The notes under the pieces were generated by a model. It saw only the letters and a program-made list of their open reading frames with translations. It was not told the origin of the DNA and searched no databases. Positions 25,867 to 34,015 of a stretch of 58,045 bases of DNA are shown in pieces; the stretch's first letter is position 1; every line of letters begins with the position of its first letter. The translations under genes were made by a program, and so were the position numbers. Source of the DNA: Nitrospira sp. CG24D (GTDB lineage Bacteria; Nitrospirota; Nitrospiria; Nitrospirales; Nitrospiraceae); contig NEWQ02000004.1 of assembly GCA_002869855.2 (NCBI GenBank), positions 23,040 through 81,084 on the forward strand. The letters run 5' to 3'.

Positions 25867-26997
25867 ATGAAAATCCCGCTTTCTCAGCCGGATCTGACGT
25901 GGGTTGAGCGGAAAGCCGTGCTCGATGTCATGGAATCGACGTTTCTAAGCTTGGGGCCGAAGCTGCCGGAATTCGAACAGGCGATGGCGCAGTATGTCGG
26001 CGTCAAGCACGCGGTAGCCGTGAACAGCGGAACCAGCGCGTTGCACTTGATCGTCCGTGCCCTCGGAATCGGTCAGGGTGATGAGGTCATCACCACGCCC
26101 TTTAGTTTCATCGCGTCGGCCAACTGCATCCTGATGGAAGGGGCTCGGCCGGTGTTTGTCGATATCGATCCGGAGAGCTACAACATCGACCCGGCGAAGA
26201 TTGAGGCGGCGATCACGCCACGGACCAAGGCCATTCTGGGCGTCGATGTCTTCGGCCGCTGTGCGGAATGGAATCGTATTGAAGCCATTGCGAAACGCAG
26301 AGGCCTGCTGGTAATCGAAGATTCTTGTGAGGCGATCGGGGCCGAGGCGTTCGGCAGAAAGGCCGGAACGTTCGGCGAGGCGGGCTGCTTTGCCTTCTAT
26401 CCGAATAAGCAGATGACCACCGGCGAAGGGGGGATGATCCTGACCGATCGCGATGACCTCGCCGCCCTCTGCAAGAGCATGCGAAATCAGGGTCGGGACG
26501 AAGGGCAGGCCTGGTTGGAACATGCCAGATTGGGATTCAATTATCGGCTCAGCGATATTCAGTGCGCGCTCGGCATTGCCCAGCTTTCCCGGTTGGAGGA
26601 ACTCCTGTCGAAACGGGCGGCAGTCGCCGAACTATACGGCAACAGGTTGGGAACGCTAGAGGGGCTCATCAGACCGCAGGGGCCGACACAAGGCCGGATG
26701 AGCTGGTTTGTCTACGTGGTGCGGTTGGCCGATCGGTTTTCACGTGAGGATCGGGACGCTATCTTGCGCGGGCTGAAGGATCGGGGAATCGGATGCAATA
26801 ACTATTTTGTGCCGATTCATTTACAGCGGCACTATCAGAACACGTTCGGGTTTAAGGCAGGGGATTTTCCCGTCACCGAGCATACGAGCGATCGAACCAT
26901 CGCCTTGCCGTTTCATTCTGCGATCACCGTGGATCAGGTCGAGCAGGTGGCGGTCTGCCTTACTGAGCAGATCCGGCTGGCACAGGAGCGCAAGTAA
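25867..26997 (+). CDS. DegT/DnrJ/EryC1 PLP aminotransferase (PglE-like)
   Basis: The 376-residue enzyme is a fold-type I sugar aminotransferase. Visible motifs are AVNSGTSALHLIVRALG for phosphate binding, TTPFSFIASANCI, VIEDSCEA with the PLP pyridine Asp, and the Schiff-base Lys (~181) in FYPNKQMTTGEGG. PglE aminates UDP-4-keto-6-deoxy-GlcNAc at C4 with glutamate. The ATG at 25867 follows the PglD-like stop by four nt; an upstream extension to 25642 runs through the PglD-like gene and is rejected. With the neighbouring PglD-like and PglC-like genes and the PglF/WbpM-like enzyme at 34016, it completes a bacillosamine route. Confidence 0.92.
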   Translation: MKIPLSQPDLTWVERKAVLDVMESTFLSLGPKLPEFEQAMAQYVGVKHAVAVNSGTSALHLIVRALGIGQGDEVITTPFSFIASANCILMEGARPVFVDIDPESYNIDPAKIEAAITPRTKAILGVDVFGRCAEWNRIEAIAKRRGLLVIEDSCEAIGAEAFGRKAGTFGEAGCFAFYPNKQMTTGEGGMILTDRDDLAALCKSMRNQGRDEGQAWLEHARLGFNYRLSDIQCALGIAQLSRLEELLSKRAAVAELYGNRLGTLEGLIRPQGPTQGRMSWFVYVVRLADRFSREDRDAILRGLKDRGIGCNNYFVPIHLQRHYQNTFGFKAGDFPVTEHTSDRTIALPFHSAITVDQVEQVAVCLTEQIRLAQERK

Positions 26998-27116
26998 GTC
27001 TGCGAGTTCTCGGGATAGAGTAGCGGGACGTCCGGTGGTGCAGGCGTGTGCAGGGGGCCACTCGCGGGTCATTCGAGTTGACGTGTGCGTGATGGAGGGA
27101 TGTCTCCGGGACCTTG

Positions 27117-27848
27117 ATGGATTCTCTGAATCGTGATGAAGCAGCATCGTTGTCGCTTGACGGGATTCTCGTCATCAATCCGAGGGATTTTGTCGATCGC
27201 CGAAAGAGTATTGAACGGCAGCTGCAGCCGCTCGGATTGGCCTATGAGTTCATTCATTCCTACGATGTCGCCGATTTGGACGCAGCGATTACGGCGCGAT
27301 ACTTTAAGAACGAACTGCTCAGCCCCGGGCAACGGTCCTGTGCGCTCAAGCATCTTCAGGCGTTGCGTCTCGTTGCCGAACGCCAATGGCAGCGTGCGCT
27401 GATTCTGGAAGATGATGCGCTCCTCGTCGCGCAATTTGTTCCTCGCCTCCAGGCGGCGCTCCAGGAATCTGCGTCCATCGCTTCTCCGCATGTGCTCTTC
27501 ATCGGCAGCGGGGGGAATCTCTATACGCCTCGTCGGCTGAAGGTCCCGGGCCGGCACTTGTACAAGTCCACTCGCGGGCGACTGGGAGAGGCCTATGTGC
27601 TCGGGAGTCACGTAGCCCGGCAGCGGATCGAGTGGATTGAGGCCAGCGGGATTCTCTTGCCGATCGATAATCTGTTTGAGCGGATTGACCGGGAGCGTGG
27701 CATCGATCTCTATTGGCTCGAGCCTCCGATTGTCGAACAGGGGAGTAAGAACGGGCGGTTTCAGTCGGTGCTGGAGCCTGCGCCTCCCAAATTCGTTCGG
27801 CGGATCACGGCGGCGCTGCAGAAGATTCGTCGGAAGTATCTCTACTAA
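27117..27848 (+). CDS. Glycosyltransferase family 25 (LPS-type)
   Basis: The 243-residue protein matches GT25, which includes LPS beta-1,4-galactosyltransferases such as LgtB and LpsA: ILVINPRDFVDRRKSIERQL at the start (the family opens with V(I)NL..R..R...), GQRSCALKHLQAL, and the acidic LILEDDALL motif near 95-103 that binds the metal and nucleotide. GT25 enzymes act at the inner membrane on lipid-linked acceptors. ATG at 27117 is chosen over a TTG three nt before. It is separated by ~119 nt from the upstream aminotransferase gene and 32 nt from the ligase gene downstream. Confidence 0.86.
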   Translation: MDSLNRDEAASLSLDGILVINPRDFVDRRKSIERQLQPLGLAYEFIHSYDVADLDAAITARYFKNELLSPGQRSCALKHLQALRLVAERQWQRALILEDDALLVAQFVPRLQAALQESASIASPHVLFIGSGGNLYTPRRLKVPGRHLYKSTRGRLGEAYVLGSHVARQRIEWIEASGILLPIDNLFERIDRERGIDLYWLEPPIVEQGSKNGRFQSVLEPAPPKFVRRITAALQKIRRKYLY

Positions 27849-27880
27849 TCGGGCATCTCATTCCCGCGCCTGGTAATGGC

Positions 27881-29125
27881 ATGGTGAAAATCGAATCTTA
27901 CAATATGATCGATCTCGCCCGGATTGCGGTGATCATCGCCTGCGTCGGTCTTTTGTACTCGCCGTCGGTCGGAACGGTGGGCCTGGTTGGCGCGGTTGCG
28001 GCCTTCCTTGCCAGCGGTCAGGCGGTGGTTCGTCTGAAGCGAGTGCTCTCAAGGCCGTCGGTCTATTGGGCTCTTCTTTTTTTGGGGATTGTCCTGATCG
28101 GGACGTTCTATGCGGGGGTGCCCTGGGCTGTTCGATGGATGGACCTGTCTAAGTGGCGCACCATTCTCTGGTTTGTGCTGGTTCTGGCGATTTTTGATGA
28201 ACGCCGCTGGAGAGAGCGGCTGCTGATCATGTTCATTGCGGGGACGGCCGTGGGGGCCATCGCCTCGTCCGCCGCCGCCGCCGGGTGGATCACTCTGTGG
28301 CGTCCGCCCGAGCATCTGTTGCGAATTTCCGGTACCCAAGGGATGGCATTTGCCTGCGCCGCCTTGATCTGTGCCTGGATCATCTCGGAAAAGGAATTGA
28401 TAAGGCCGGTTCCGTGGGTCTGGCCGCTGCTTGGACTGGTGTATGTGACCAATATTGTCTTTGTGACCGACTCCCGAAGCGGGTATGCCATTCTGGGCCT
28501 GGGCCTGGGCATCCTGCTGTCATGGAAGGCCTCCTGGAAAGGCCGGTTGTTGATCGTTGCGGGTTTGCTGTTGGCGTTGGGGCTTGCGCTGGTCGTCTCG
28601 CCGCGGATGTATGGCAAGGTGCAGCTTGCCGTCACGGAGTGGGCGCATGAATCCGAGCTTGAGGGCCTGACCAGTTTCGGGATCCGCCGGGTGTGGTATC
28701 TCAATACGGTCGAAGTGATCCGCGCGCATTGGTTGGTTGGTGTCGGCACCGGCGGGTTTCCGGAGGCCTATCGGGAGCATATCGCCGGAAAGTATCCTTC
28801 AGAAGATTGGCGGTCCTTGGCGACGACAGATCCGCACAATCAATATCTGGGAATTTTTGCGCAGCAGGGCATCGTTGGGCTCGCGGTCTTTCTCGCCTGG
28901 CTGGTGGCGGTCGGCCGGGACCGGTCCGGTCCTCCGGTCTATCGAAACCTGGCGGTGGCTATTTTGTGCGGGTGGTGTGTGACCAGTTTGTTCAGTTCAC
29001 ATTTCCGGACTTTTGTCGAAGGCCATATGCTGGCTACTTTTCTGGGAGTACTCTTAGCTGCTGAGAGTCCTCCGCGGCCGGAGCCGCCCGTGGGGCCCAT
29101 TATTATTGAAGGAGCTACAGGGTGA
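27881..29125 (+). CDS. O-antigen ligase/polymerase (Wzy/WaaL-type membrane protein)
   Basis: The 414-residue protein is strongly hydrophobic with about 10-12 predicted membrane segments (for example IAVIIACVGLLYSPS, WALLFLGIVLIGTFYAG, LLIVAGLLLALGLALVV). The DSRSGYAILGLG segment, the periplasmic loop holding GVGTGGFPEAYREH and the DPHNQYL motif are typical of the Wzy_C/O-antigen ligase superfamily, in which an Arg and His act in transfer of undecaprenyl-PP-linked glycan. It may polymerise repeats, ligate to lipid A core or glycosylate a protein; sequence alone does not decide. Overlaps the next gene (GTGA). Confidence 0.88.
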   Translation: MVKIESYNMIDLARIAVIIACVGLLYSPSVGTVGLVGAVAAFLASGQAVVRLKRVLSRPSVYWALLFLGIVLIGTFYAGVPWAVRWMDLSKWRTILWFVLVLAIFDERRWRERLLIMFIAGTAVGAIASSAAAAGWITLWRPPEHLLRISGTQGMAFACAALICAWIISEKELIRPVPWVWPLLGLVYVTNIVFVTDSRSGYAILGLGLGILLSWKASWKGRLLIVAGLLLALGLALVVSPRMYGKVQLAVTEWAHESELEGLTSFGIRRVWYLNTVEVIRAHWLVGVGTGGFPEAYREHIAGKYPSEDWRSLATTDPHNQYLGIFAQQGIVGLAVFLAWLVAVGRDRSGPPVYRNLAVAILCGWCVTSLFSSHFRTFVEGHMLATFLGVLLAAESPPRPEPPVGPIIIEGATG

Positions 29126-29922
29126 AGGTTTCGGTCTACATCATTGCCTATAACGAGGCGGGTAAAATTGCCGATACCATCAAGAGCGTTTTGTGGGCTG
29201 ACGAGATCGTTCTGGCGGATTCAGCCAGCACAGACGGAACGGATCGGATCGCGGCAGAGATGGGGGCGCGCGTCGTCCAGATTCCGTTTAAAGGATTCGG
29301 TCATCTGCGCAACCGTGCCGTTGCCGCGTGCACGCATGAGTGGATTCTGAGCATCGACACCGACGAGCAGTGCACCCCGGATGTCCGCGATGAAATCCTC
29401 GCATTGCTGGCCGGATCTCCCGCGCAGGATGCCTATCTCGTCCCCCGGCGGAACTACTTCATGGGGCAATGGGTGGCGCATTCCGGCTGGTATCCGAATT
29501 TCAGGCAACCCCAGTTCTTCCGCAAAGGCGCGATGACCTACGTGGAGTCGCCCGTCCATGAAGGCTATGAATTGCTGACTCCCAAACCGGTGGGGCGCTT
29601 GAAGCATGCCATCTGGCAGGTTCCGTTCAGAAATTTCGAAGAAGTGCTCAAGAAGGCGAACCGCTATTCCACGCTCGGGGTGTTGAAGATTGCCGACAAA
29701 CGTGTGTCGATGGGGCAGGCCCTGGCGCATGGCCTGTGGTCTTTCATCAAACATTATGTGTTTAAGAAGGGATTCCTGGATGGCTGGCCGGGATTCGTGA
29801 TTGCGTTCGGAAATTTCGAGGGCACGTTCTACCGCTACGCGAAGCGGTATGAAGCGCAAGAAAACTGGCCGCTCCCCACGCAGCCCCCGCTGCGCCGGCC
29901 AGGCGGATCTCCATCGGTATGA
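29122..29922 (+). CDS. Glycosyltransferase family 2 (WaaE/KdtX-like)
   Basis: The 266-residue GT-A enzyme starts VYIIAYNEAGKIADTIKSV, has the nucleotide-binding DSASTDGTD block and a DTDEQ motif (DxD type) for metal and UDP. The layout SVYIIAYNE...WADEIVLADSxSTDGT...SIDTDE...FRQPQFFRKG matches WaaE-type LPS core glucosyltransferases. The last 60 residues form an amphipathic C-terminus without clear membrane helix. GTG start overlapping the previous stop. It may add a branch sugar near the lipid A core or on the repeat unit. Confidence 0.88.
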   Translation: MKVSVYIIAYNEAGKIADTIKSVLWADEIVLADSASTDGTDRIAAEMGARVVQIPFKGFGHLRNRAVAACTHEWILSIDTDEQCTPDVRDEILALLAGSPAQDAYLVPRRNYFMGQWVAHSGWYPNFRQPQFFRKGAMTYVESPVHEGYELLTPKPVGRLKHAIWQVPFRNFEEVLKKANRYSTLGVLKIADKRVSMGQALAHGLWSFIKHYVFKKGFLDGWPGFVIAFGNFEGTFYRYAKRYEAQENWPLPTQPPLRRPGGSPSV

Positions 29923-30740
29923 AGACCGCGGTCATTGTCACGACCTATAATCGCCCTGATGCTTTGGGTGCCGTGTTGGCGGGATTTGAGGCGCAGACCG
30001 ATCAGAACTTTGAGCTGGTGGTAGCCGATGACGGGTCGACGTCCGAGACCGCTGCGGTCATTCACGATTATCAGCGTCGGAGCAAGGGCTCTGTTCGGCA
30101 CGTGTGGCAGGAGGATCGAGGGTTTCGTGCCGCCGCCATTCGCAATCGAGCGATCGCCGCCACGACAGCGGACTATATGATCTTTACAGACGGGGACTGT
30201 ATTCCGTCCCGACAGTTTGTCCAGGCGCACAAGCATTTGGCGGAGCCGGGATATTTTCTCGGCGCGAATCGGGTCCTGTTGTCCGCGGGTTGTACGCAGC
30301 GAGTCCTGCGCGAGCAGCTTCCTGTTCACCAATGGTCATGGGCGCAATGGGCGCAAGCCTGGGCAGGCCGCGATATCAATCGCCTCGTGCCGCTTCTGGC
30401 ATTGCCCGATAGCGTATTTCGTAAGTGGGCTCCTAACCGATGGGAAGGGATGAAAACCTGCAATCTCTCGGTCTGGCGAAGCGATCTCTTGCGCGTCAAC
30501 GGCCTGGATGAGTCCTATGAAGGCTGGGGGCTGGAGGATTCTGATCTGGTCATCCGACTGTTACGGATCGGGGTCAAACATAAGTCTGCGCGCTATGCCG
30601 CGCCGGTGTTTCATTTATGGCATCAGGAGCAGGCGAGAAACCGGCTGGAGGAGAACCGGACGCGATTGGATCAGGTACTGCGAACGCAGGACGCAGAAGC
30701 TGTGGTCGGGCTCAGCCGGTATCTGATGGAGGCAAGATGA
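29919..30740 (+). CDS. Glycosyltransferase family 2 with C-terminal galactosyltransferase-like region
   Basis: The 273-residue protein has a GT-A N-terminus (VIVTTYNRPDALGAVL, VVADDGSTSETA, FTDGDC as the DxD) and a C-terminal acceptor/metal block EGWGLEDSDLVIRLLR characteristic of the family-7-like C-terminal region in chondroitin-synthase and other two-part GT2 enzymes. It would transfer a hexose or hexosamine in the cytoplasm. The ATG overlaps the preceding gene (ATGA) and its own stop overlaps the methyltransferase start, so the three are a tightly coupled unit. Confidence 0.87.
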   Translation: MKTAVIVTTYNRPDALGAVLAGFEAQTDQNFELVVADDGSTSETAAVIHDYQRRSKGSVRHVWQEDRGFRAAAIRNRAIAATTADYMIFTDGDCIPSRQFVQAHKHLAEPGYFLGANRVLLSAGCTQRVLREQLPVHQWSWAQWAQAWAGRDINRLVPLLALPDSVFRKWAPNRWEGMKTCNLSVWRSDLLRVNGLDESYEGWGLEDSDLVIRLLRIGVKHKSARYAAPVFHLWHQEQARNRLEENRTRLDQVLRTQDAEAVVGLSRYLMEAR

Positions 30741-31633
30741 GCGGTAGCGCAGGGAGAGATGCCGGTCAGGTTGCCGGCGGGCGGTTGATCGAGTGCTGCC
30801 CGGTCGGTTGCTCGGACACATTGGCGGAAACAACGATTGTGTTGCCGGAAGGGCCGTTGCGGCGCTGCCTGGCGTGCGGCCAGCTCGTCAGTCAAATTAC
30901 AGCAACGGCCTATGCCGGCTCGATGAAAGAGTTCGACACGCCGCGAGGGACGCTCCCGACTCCACGCACGCAGCGCAGACATGATGCGCGGGCTGCCAAG
31001 CTGTTTGGGAAGGTGAAAGCACTCATTCGCCCTGAGTCGGGAACTGGTGCCAGGCTTCTCGATATCGGGTGTTCCAGCGGGGCGCTGCTACGAAGCGCGA
31101 TGACGCACGGGTTTGATGCCGAAGGAGTCGAGCCTGCGGCGCAAGCGGCGGAGTTTGCCAAGAGCACGGAATTGAAAGTTTTTCACGGGTATCTTGAGGA
31201 GGCACGCTTTCCGGCCTCGAGCTTCGATGGGGTGACCTTGATGGAGGTCATCGAACATCTTCCGGATCCCACTGCGCTGTTGAGAGAGGTGTGGCGGGTA
31301 CTCAAGCCGAACGGTGTGCTCGTGGTAGGAACGGGCAATGGCGCGAGTTGGACGGTCCGGTTGGTTGGCGCGCGTTGGGGATATTTTCAGGTGGCGGAGC
31401 ACGGTGGCCATATCAGTTTTTTTAATCCGATGTCACTTGCTGCCTTGGCACAGCGGTGCGGGTTTGATGTAGAGCGGAGCGAAACCAGGCGGGTCTCACT
31501 GGTGGAGCCTCACGAAGCCGGTTGGGTCACGTATCGTATGCTCAAGGTTGTGGCAGAAGTGTTGGCGATGCCGGCTCGCCTGTTCGGCAGAGGACACGAC
31601 ATGCTGGTGTTCCTTCGAAAGTCTTCAAGATAG
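30737..31633 (+). CDS. Class I SAM methyltransferase with N-terminal Cys cluster
   Basis: The 298-residue protein has cysteines at 20, 21 and 25 (CCPVGC) and a CxxC at 44/47 (CLAC), then a Rossmann methyltransferase domain: LLDIGCSSGALL (~105), GVEPAAQA, and VIEHLPDP followed by WRVLKPNGVLVVGTGN and a terminal HGGHISFFNP block. It is the third protein in the window with a Cys-rich N-terminus plus this domain. The ATG overlaps the GT2 stop (ATGA), so an extension to 30617 is rejected. It probably methylates a sugar on the growing glycan. Confidence 0.82.
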   Translation: MSGSAGRDAGQVAGGRLIECCPVGCSDTLAETTIVLPEGPLRRCLACGQLVSQITATAYAGSMKEFDTPRGTLPTPRTQRRHDARAAKLFGKVKALIRPESGTGARLLDIGCSSGALLRSAMTHGFDAEGVEPAAQAAEFAKSTELKVFHGYLEEARFPASSFDGVTLMEVIEHLPDPTALLREVWRVLKPNGVLVVGTGNGASWTVRLVGARWGYFQVAEHGGHISFFNPMSLAALAQRCGFDVERSETRRVSLVEPHEAGWVTYRMLKVVAEVLAMPARLFGRGHDMLVFLRKSSR

Positions 31634-31645
31634 GCGTTGTCATTC

Positions 31646-32869
31646 GTGGATCCAATTCCCAGGCTTAAAATTGCCGTGCTGATCAAGCGATTCCTGCGCA
31701 CCGGGGGTGCGGAGAAGTATGCGATGGAGGTCGTGCGGCGATTGGCTATGAGTCATGAGGCGCATGTATTCGCGCATGAGTGGGCGTTTGACGGGCCTGA
31801 ACCCATTACGTTCCACAAGATCCCGAGAGTATGTCGCAAGCCGGCCTGGTTGAATCAGCTGGTTTTCTCCTACTTTTGTCGCAAAGCGGTAAGTCGTGGA
31901 TTTGATGTGGTGCACTCGTTCGAAAAGATTTCGACCTTCGATGTGATGACGGTGCAATCGCCGTGCTTTAAATCTACCGGCCTCGCAGAGCAGCCTTGGA
32001 AACGGATGCTGGGCTGGATAGCGCTGGCATTCAGTCCTCGCAAACTTGCGTGGATGTGGCTGGAGCGGGAACAGTTTGCTGACGATCCGGCGCGAATCGT
32101 GATTGCCGTGTCGGAGCAGGTCAAGCGTAATGTCCAGGCGCAGTATCCCCTTCCTGATGAGCGGTTCAGACTCGCCTATACCGGAGTGGAGGTTTCGCCG
32201 GCAACTGTGGTTGTTTCGAGGCGCGAGCGGGATAAGCTTCGATCTCGATGGGGTATAGGTGTCAATGACCTGGTTGTCCTGTTTGTGGGGACGGAGTTCA
32301 AGCGGAAGGGATTGGATGCGCTCCTGCAAGGCTTTGGCAAGGTGCCGCGCGCGCGATTTAAGTTGCTCATTGCCGGTGGCGGTGGGGAGCGAATCGAATA
32401 CTACAAGAAGCTGGTCGAGAAGTTAGAGCTGGATTCCGAGGTTCGGTTTCTGGGATTGGTCGACGATATTGATCGGATCTATCCGATCGCTGATATGTAT
32501 GTTCTGCCGACCCTGGCTGATCCCTGTCCGCTCGCCCCGCTTGAAGCCATGGCGGCTGGGGTTGCCACGGTCATGAGTTCGTCGGCCTATAACGGGAGCG
32601 CCGAATTGATTCGACAAGGAGAGGCGGTGATTCTCTCGAACCCTCATGACCCGGAGGAGATTGCGGCGGCTTTACTAAAACTCATGAACAGTCATATCCG
32701 GCAGCAGGTGGCGGAGAAGGGACAGCAATTAGTACGTCAACTGACCTGGGACAAGACTGCTGCGGTGACAGCGGCAGCCTACCAAGATGTCATTCAATTG
32801 AGGAATTTGAACAGACAGGTCGCGGGAACAGTCACAGGTGCTTGCGGTCGTTCGGCAACGATCCAGTAG
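31646..32869 (+). CDS. Glycosyltransferase family 4 (WaaG-like)
   Basis: The ~407-residue GT-B enzyme begins KIAVLIKRFLRTGGAEKYAMEVVRRL, with the GGAE donor-loop typical of WaaG/PimA-type enzymes. The C-terminal domain contains VLFVGTEFKRKGLDALLQGF, LLIAGGGGER, VRFLGLVDDI and the acidic LPTLADPCPLAPLEAMAAG block where a retaining GT4 binds the nucleotide-sugar. GTG at 31646 is preferred; a TTG at 31637 would have its AGG only two nt away. WaaG-type enzymes add glucose to LPS heptose, which fits the heptosyltransferase-like gene directly downstream. Confidence 0.87.
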   Translation: MDPIPRLKIAVLIKRFLRTGGAEKYAMEVVRRLAMSHEAHVFAHEWAFDGPEPITFHKIPRVCRKPAWLNQLVFSYFCRKAVSRGFDVVHSFEKISTFDVMTVQSPCFKSTGLAEQPWKRMLGWIALAFSPRKLAWMWLEREQFADDPARIVIAVSEQVKRNVQAQYPLPDERFRLAYTGVEVSPATVVVSRRERDKLRSRWGIGVNDLVVLFVGTEFKRKGLDALLQGFGKVPRARFKLLIAGGGGERIEYYKKLVEKLELDSEVRFLGLVDDIDRIYPIADMYVLPTLADPCPLAPLEAMAAGVATVMSSSAYNGSAELIRQGEAVILSNPHDPEEIAAALLKLMNSHIRQQVAEKGQQLVRQLTWDKTAAVTAAAYQDVIQLRNLNRQVAGTVTGACGRSATIQ

Positions 32870-32872
32870 AAG

Positions 32873-33994
32873 GTGGCGGTGAAAAAGACCTATGAAAGTG
32901 TGCTGGTGGTGTGCACCAGGCGAATCGGCGATGTGGTATTGGCCACACCGGTCATCCGCTCGCTGAAGGCCGCTGCCCCTCATGCCGCAATCGACATGCT
33001 GGTGTTCAGCGGGACGGAGGGCGTTGTCACCGCCAATCCCGATATCCGCCAAGTGTGGACCCTGTCCACTAGGGCTTCTGCCTGTGAATCACTGACGATG
33101 CTGTCGCAGCTTTGGCGTCGTTACGATCTCGCCTTGTCAGTTCTGCCCGGTGACCGGCCTGTGTTCTATGCGTGGGCGGCCGGCCGGCATTCGGTCGCGA
33201 CCGTCACTCCTGAGCGGAAGTCGTGGTGGAAGCGGTTGTTGCTTGATGGCCAGGAATCATTCGACAATTACGATACGCATACGGTGGGCATGAACCTGCG
33301 GTTACTCAGGTTGCTCGGGGTGGCTGCGATTGCGACTCCGGTTGTGAGCTGGGCACCTGAAGATGAGGTGGCGGCACGAACGGTGTTCCCGGGTATGGAA
33401 GGAAGCGAGCGCTACGCCGTCCTCCATGTGACTCCCAAGTTTGTCTATAAGGCGTGGACCGTATCCGGCTGGGCCATGCTGGGCCGATGGATCAGGAATT
33501 GTGGGGTGAAGGTCGTGGTGGTGGGAGGGACTTCGCCGGACGAGCGTGTTACAGTCTCCCGGATATTAGATGGACTGCCCTCGGACGTTTTCGATCTGAC
33601 CGGACGGGTCACGTTGCGCGCGCTTGGGTTTATACTGAGCCGGGCGGCGCTCTATGTTGGGACTGATACCGCCGTGACCCACATGGCTGCGGCACTTGGT
33701 GTGCCGACCATTGCATTGTTCGGCCCCTCGAATCCGGTCAAGTGGGGGCCATGGCCGAACGACTGGTCCGCCGATTCCCCAAGCCCCTGGAAGAGGGTCG
33801 GGTCTCAGCGACAGGGCAATGTTTATGTACTGCAGGGGAAAGGCGATTGTGTGCCATGCCTCCACGAGGGCTGCGAGCGCCACGTCAACAGTGTGAGCGA
33901 TTGCCTGCAGCAGCTACCGGTGAGTCGGGTGATCGAAGTTGCAGAAGAGTTGCTCCAGCGGCAACACAGGCGTCCGGCCATAGTGGAGGCGTGA
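32873..33994 (+). CDS. Glycosyltransferase family 9 (heptosyltransferase-like)
   Basis: The ~373-residue enzyme matches ADP-heptose:LPS heptosyltransferases: RRIGDVVLATPVIRSLKAA at the N-terminus, then the nucleotide-binding block YVGTDTAVTHMAAALGVPTIALFGPSNP. It would transfer heptose to LPS core, the inner-membrane face of the cytoplasm being the site. A GTG at 32873 gives the longest form; a GTG at 32879, six nt later, has a better-spaced AAGG ahead of it, so the start is uncertain by two codons. It is separated by only three nt from the upstream gene. Confidence 0.9.
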   Translation: MAVKKTYESVLVVCTRRIGDVVLATPVIRSLKAAAPHAAIDMLVFSGTEGVVTANPDIRQVWTLSTRASACESLTMLSQLWRRYDLALSVLPGDRPVFYAWAAGRHSVATVTPERKSWWKRLLLDGQESFDNYDTHTVGMNLRLLRLLGVAAIATPVVSWAPEDEVAARTVFPGMEGSERYAVLHVTPKFVYKAWTVSGWAMLGRWIRNCGVKVVVVGGTSPDERVTVSRILDGLPSDVFDLTGRVTLRALGFILSRAALYVGTDTAVTHMAAALGVPTIALFGPSNPVKWGPWPNDWSADSPSPWKRVGSQRQGNVYVLQGKGDCVPCLHEGCERHVNSVSDCLQQLPVSRVIEVAEELLQRQHRRPAIVEA

Positions 33995-34015
33995 CGAAAA
34001 CATGAGGGGAAGCTT

